From Calliopum simillimum (taxonomy: Eukaryota > Arthropoda > Insecta > Diptera > Lauxaniidae): a stretch of DNA of 64,000 bases. The notes under the pieces were generated by a model. That model saw nothing but the letters and a program-made list of their open reading frames with translations. It was not told where the DNA came from and did no database searches. This document shows, in pieces, positions 59,186 through 64,000 of this stretch. The stretch lies in NCBI GenBank assembly GCA_951812925.1, contig OX638370.1, positions 62,001 to 126,000 on the forward strand, read 5' to 3'. Within the stretch, counting starts at the first letter, position 1. Each line of letters opens with the position of its first letter. Both the position numbers and the translations under genes were made by a program.

Positions 59186-60086
59186 CAACAAAGTTTCGCA
59201 AAAAAACTAGAGTAGTTAGTGCAAGCTGATCTCAAATCAAAATTTTGGTATGACGAATACACTACCGAATTAAAGGAAATTCAAGAAGGATTCCAAAAAA
59301 AAATTATAAAAAGGTATGTTAATAGGACGTTTTCATACTAAAATGGCTGCCAAAGTCAAAAAGTAAGAAAATATGAATTTTAAAGGTCCAGAAATTTGCG
59401 AATTCGTTTTAAGTCCTATAAGCCAAATACACTTTTAGAAAGCTCATACAATTAGCTTAAAGTTTCCCATAAAAACTTTTGTCTTAAACGTTAGGGTGAC
59501 TCAAAAAATTTTTTTTGGAAGACATTTCAGAAAATTATATTTTTTCCCTCTAGCTCCTCCTTTTTTTTAGTCTAGAGTTTTAAAAATAAAATTTTGTTAT
59601 TCCTTTAGTGAATTTTTAAAAATTTAGGGTTGGTTCTTTGCGGAACCCTCAGGCAACTGGAGTTCGAAATTCATATTGCAAATATCACTCATACGTCATG
59701 TGGTGCTATTTGAATTATAACTAAAATACGTAGATTTTAGTTTAGAAAGACATTATAGGTCTTGCACTAATTCAAGTTTGCCGGGATAACGTTATGTATT
59801 TACCATAATATATCATGGAAGAGTAGCCGCGATGCAACAACTCGAAGTGTTTATTCTACGCAATGATTGTTGGATAAATTTTTGAGTTTGCCTGAAAAAT
59901 GCTGTTTCTGTAAGATTTACCAAAACTAAATGCTATTGCTGATACATTTATGCTCATTCCTCCTCATTTTCATGTAGTTTTAATTAATAATTCTCTAGAA
60001 AAGTTTTGATTTCCGGGTGCCTGCTTAATGTCACCTATGCGCGAAGTCGTAGAATAAAAGTTGACCAGAATCACAAGTTTTATACT
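59186..60086. other. No recognised gene
   Basis: AT-rich sequence without coding signatures or clear repeats. Confidence 0.4.
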
Positions 60087-60499
60087 GGGGGTTATCGTGA
60101 ATCAATATTCCCCGGGGAATTTTACTCCGACTGCCGTGCATTCTAGATTGAAGTATCAGAAAAATTCCCCGGGAGTATTGATTCACCCCTGCGGGTAAGG
60201 GGTCAGAATATGCCCGAGGTAAGCATGCCTGTCGTAAGAGGCGACTAAAAGCGGGTGACCAGCCAGGGTGTGGAAGGGCGAGGTGCAAGAAACATGCATA
60301 GTTAGGAATGATTCTCCTATAACTGGAACCAATGTGGTTCGTCGAAATTTTAAAATCCTTTCGATGAAAACTCGAACACGCATCGGCTCTTGGAATGTCC
60401 GAACTCTTAATTGACAAATGGAGAGATTTCATATTGGCCCTATGCTCCTCCTAGGAGTTAAAGGAGAATACATACATACATTGATTCACGATAACCCCC
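60087..60499. mobile_element. GGGGGTTATCGTGAATCA MITE split by an RTE derivative
   Basis: Ends GGGGGTTATCGTGAATCA and TGATTCACGATAACCCCC are perfect complements, as in the intact copy at 33549. The right arm contains an insertion at 60187-60479. Confidence 0.9.
60187..60479 (+). mobile_element. RTE internal-deletion derivative (293 bp)
   Basis: Combines the RTE 5' UTR, the ORF start at ATG 60364 (the endonuclease N-terminus RIGSWNVRTL), and the ORF end plus 3' terminus with (ACAT)n tail. The join is at about 60411, so the ORF is deleted almost completely and hits TGA at once. It is flanked by a 10-bp duplication ATTGATTCAC (60177-60186 and 60480-60489). Confidence 0.9.
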
Positions 60500-62712
60500 A
60501 TCATATAAAACATTTTTATCAACTCAATTATAAAATTAGGCTTTTAAGGGTTAACTTAACTACTTACATATTATCTAATTCAAATTAACCTAAGACTGCC
60601 TAAACATACATATTCAAATGGACTTACATATGTATCTCAAATACATACACGCATATACATGCATATATTCCTTCCGAGCATTATTTATTTATTATTTGTT
60701 AAATATAAAATTAAATTATGTACTAGGTACCTGCGTATGTATATATGTGAGTGCATCGAGTTGTTATATTTTTGTTGTTGTTGTTGTTGGACTTTTATTG
60801 TTGTTATGTTTATTTGTCGTTTTTGTTTGCTTGTAAGTACTTGTAGACATTTGATTGAATGAACTAATAAATTCCATTCATTTAAGGCATATTATCGTGT
60901 GTCTGGGAAACAACTTCTTCAATGGTAAAGCCAAAACGGAATGAACTTTAAAAACGTGAACCAAAAAAACGGGACAACAACAATATAATGCCGCACTTTG
61001 TTTATTTATCTGCCCCTTCGCTGAGATTGTGAAAATGCACTCTAGAAAACAATGTTACAAACCAGTCGTAGTTACACTTATAAAACCTATAACTCACAAT
61101 AAATTCTGAAGTGCGAACGAGATATGAAACCAAAAAAAAAAAACAAACTAACAATGAAACTAAATACATACATACATAGGTAGATACGAAGGAATAAAAA
61201 GAAATGTGTAATTAAAACCTGCAAGTAATAAATAAATGAAAAATAGGAAGAACGAACAAGTCCAAATTATACGCATATCTATGACAAGCCTAGTAAATTT
61301 TTCACTTGCGCTGCATGGACAACGGCCAAAGGGTCCTTTCATCTACAGACGATGATGCTATGTACGTATGTAAGTACACAATATTTTCTACGTGCATATA
61401 TACATTCATGTATATGTATGTATTGTATATAACTTGCATATTATGCTTTTTCAACTATTCACGAGCGGTTTTCAAATACTCACCTTAAGCAACTTGACGC
61501 CATATTGCGATAAATTTAATTAAAAGTTGGTATCCTTTCAGCACCATTTGAAAATTCACAAAGTTAAATCTTTTTTATGTTTGATTGAACCATTGAATTA
61601 TTTTATCTCAAAATCTCATTCAATTATACACACTAAACTTTGCTTTTCTTCGATCTTTTGCATTTAATTTTCACGATGTAAAACAATAAATATTTTCTTC
61701 ATTTATCGCATCTTTTTTGTACATATTTTACTCATATACACAAAACTTTAGTTATTAAATTTAAGTGAAAAACTTAGATGCGTATCTTTAATTAAACTTC
61801 ACTTTTTTATGGACACTTTATTTCTGCTTTCAAAAACAAAGAGAAGAAATATTTCCCTTCGAAACAAATAAACACGTATCCATCCGTTTTATGTGCTCTC
61901 AACCAAGTCTGGAAATCAACTAACAAATGCGTTCGGAATTTCTTGGCTGTGCTGAGGAGCTTATGCGATGAAGTGTGTCTACCATATATTTTGGACTACA
62001 AACGAGTTTTCCGTGTGCTACGAAGAAATATTACATTTTTTATTGTATTCTTTCAGTTCTTCAATTACTGTTTATTCGAGAGAGCAGGCTATGGACAAAG
62101 AGAACAATTTTGGAGTTTTTTTTTTACAAAATGTTTATATACTCGTAATATACTACATGCGCGTTATGTTATTTTCGAAGGAAACTAAATATTACACTTT
62201 TTATTCTTTAATATTTAAAATATTTTACCAACAAGTTTTTACAAAATTGCAAATATTTTATCATGCTTTAATAAAATTCACTGGAAGAGTCACTCCTCTT
62301 AGTATTGTTGCACTAGATGACTAATTTTTACACCAAAAATAAAATTCAGGTAAAATTTAACTGCAAACCTTTCTGTTGAGTGTTTGACTGTCATTCCTTA
62401 ACAAGTTTTATGTACGTATCACTACCACTAACTCTACTCTTTTAAGTGTTAAAAAAGTTTCGTTAAGTTACACTTAAATATTTTATTATTAAAAATATAA
62501 CTTTTCCTCAAATCGGAATGAGAACAAAGGTATATTAAAGTTTGACAAATCTCCATCACAATGCTTGTTACAAGATTTCCACACCAAATTGATATTTTTA
62601 CAATTCAATTAAACTTTTTCCAAATCAAAATAAACTTTTTCCATATCAAAAAACATAAAAAAACGATACATCTCTGCACCTACAGCAGTTATTTTTATGA
62701 AACTTTGTACAC
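60500..62712. other. No recognised gene; microsatellites
   Basis: Contains (TTG)n at about 60769-60789 and TATG/CATA-rich stretches. A 118-codon ORF at 61968-62324 has no family signature and skewed AT-driven composition. Confidence 0.45.
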
Positions 62713-62957
62713 ATCGTCACCTGAAATGCAAAAGGCCGTAGCATAATTTTTAAATTTTTCAAAGGTGTTGCAAAAAACGTCTTAAAATTCCAAATATTTT
62801 AGATTTTAAAGCCAGTTTTGGCTAGTATTGCTTAATACCAATTTTATTTTAGACAAATCTTGCCAAAACTGGCTTTAAAATCTTTTTTTTTTTTTTTGCA
62901 ACGCTTTTGAAAAAATTCAAAATGATGCTACGTTTTTTTGCATTTCAGATGACGACA
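62713..62957. mobile_element. Foldback MITE, ~245 bp
   Basis: CATCGTCACCTGAAATGCAA at the left and its near-complement at the right (TTGCATTTCAGATGACGACAT region); AAAGCCAGTTTTGGC also recurs inverted. Confidence 0.8.
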
Positions 62958-63118
62958 TATAGATTTATATTGTGTTTACATGTACACATTTATCAAATCT
63001 CATTCTTGGGCGTTAAATATTTTCAGAGATATGATGAAGTGATTTTTGTGGAGGCGTGGTACCGTAATTTTTCTTAGTACACATTATTTCTCTTAGTGCT
63101 TTTTACATATGTTACATA

Positions 63119-63505
63119 TCTGTGGACTTTTGACAAAACAACCTAACTCGAAATTGGCAACTTTTCAGGAGAGCCTAAAAACTGATTAACTACTTTTCAA
63201 TAATGTGGCTCAATTTCGTTGAGGCAGCGTTGAATCTCCTCGTTCCATACATTTTTACTAATCTTAAAGTGTCAGCTGTCAAATTATTTTTTTCTTTTGG
63301 TTCGTAACACTTCACCGCACGAATGGCGCTAAGTTCAAATCTTGCGTGAACTATGAGACACCCTTATATCTCTGGAACAAGAAATCATAGAGACATGACG
63401 ATTATGCATACAATACCAATAGAACCGTATTTAAATTTTATTTTTAGGACTAAAATCCTAAAGAACTGTCTTAATTCGACTTAGGTTGTTTTGACAAAAG
63501 TCCAC
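63119..63505. repeat. Inverted-repeat element
   Basis: TGTGGACTTTTGACAAAACA followed by ACCTAACTCGA at the left recurs inverted as GACTTAGGTTGTTTTGACAAAAGTCCACA at the right (one break). Related to 1-200. Confidence 0.75.
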
Positions 63506-64000
63506 AGATATATACCAAATCTCAACCATGTACGTATTTTCAGAGATTAAGGATTTAAATTTTTGGCTTACGGTTTACTTTTCTGTGGAAATACCCATAT
63601 ATTATTTTAAGCGTATTTTTTCTTTGTGCAAAGAAAGTGTCGTTGGAAAATTATCAATTTGGTGTGGAAAAGGTTTAACTTGGAGTGAAAATCCTTTATT
63701 GTCAATGGTCAAATACAATAGTATTGTACTATTACCACGGTTTGAACTTGGAACAAAACGGAACGGAAATATTTTTTTTTTTTTTCAAGAATAAAACATA
63801 TTTGTAGATATAACCCCAAGGGGAAAAGAAGAGCTTCAAAGGGCTTACTGAAGTGCCTCTTTTTCAGCCATAAGCGTTTATTTTTAATGCAGCGCTAAGC
63901 GTGCTCTCAATTAAAAAACAACAATAAAAATGACCGCACTAGGATTCGAACCGGGGCTCTATGTAATAGATGAAAATATATTACGACACTGCAATTACAA
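63506..64000. other. Window edge, no recognised gene
   Basis: An 88-codon ORF (63528-63794) shows no signature. A minus-strand GGTTCGAATCC at about 63943-63953 resembles a tRNA T-loop but the stem does not pair. Confidence 0.4.

Noticed and set aside
61943..62324. 81- and 118-codon overlapping ORFs
   Set aside because: No domain, AT-driven Phe/Tyr/Ile-rich composition, and two overlapping frames open in the same place.
63930..64000. tRNA-like GGTTCGAATCC T-loop on the minus strand
   Set aside because: The flanking T-stem (CCCGG against CCTAG) does not pair, no convincing anticodon arm is seen, and the 5' part would run off the window; at most a tRNA-derived repeat.

Overview
The window is from a higher dipteran genome, most plausibly a tephritid-type fruit fly (inferred from AT-richness, Drosophila-like gene content and very dense MITE, foldback and RTE repeats; no marker fixes the species). 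It holds one large host gene, slit, on the minus strand. Slit is the secreted Robo ligand used in midline axon repulsion. All 21 coding exons can be placed (45657 down to 11730), with consistent reading phase across every junction. They give a 1496-residue precursor: signal peptide, four LRR domains, six EGF modules, a laminin-G domain, a seventh EGF and a C-terminal cystine knot.

The most notable observation is at the 3' end of slit. The slit stop codon is UGA followed by C, and the same reading frame then stays open for another 693 codons (11729 to 9648) with no ATG in its first ~120 codons. The extension starts with a cluster of N-glycosylation sequons. It continues as an acidic region with two diverged copies of a short TPxGKV motif, and ends in a hydrophobic segment with a 13-residue tail. 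The simplest reading is stop-codon readthrough, yielding a membrane-tethered form of a normally diffusible guidance cue.

Layout: 1-7540 is repeat-rich sequence beyond slit (TIR element, 1.3 kb palindrome, foldbacks). 7541-9647 is AT-rich and probably includes the slit 3' UTR. 9648-45657 is slit. Its introns carry a hAT-type element with a perfect 8-bp target duplication (24840-28285) that encloses an FB-like foldback with a 9-bp duplication and an RTE reverse transcriptase. They also carry a broken DD37E Tc1/mariner transposase (34081-35090), a non-LTR fragment nested in a dispersed repeat (38259-39715) and many short TIR elements. 45658-64000 is upstream, non-genic sequence. It contains an internally deleted Ty3/gypsy-like LTR element with LTRs identical over 224 bp (46685-47949), a C-terminal fragment of a Fanzor (eukaryotic TnpB-like nuclease) at 48690-49082, several copies of a tandem-modular dispersed repeat, and a nearly coding-free RTE deletion derivative (60187-60479) inserted with a 10-bp duplication into a MITE.

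No rRNA, confident tRNA or CRISPR was seen. No second host gene could be supported.
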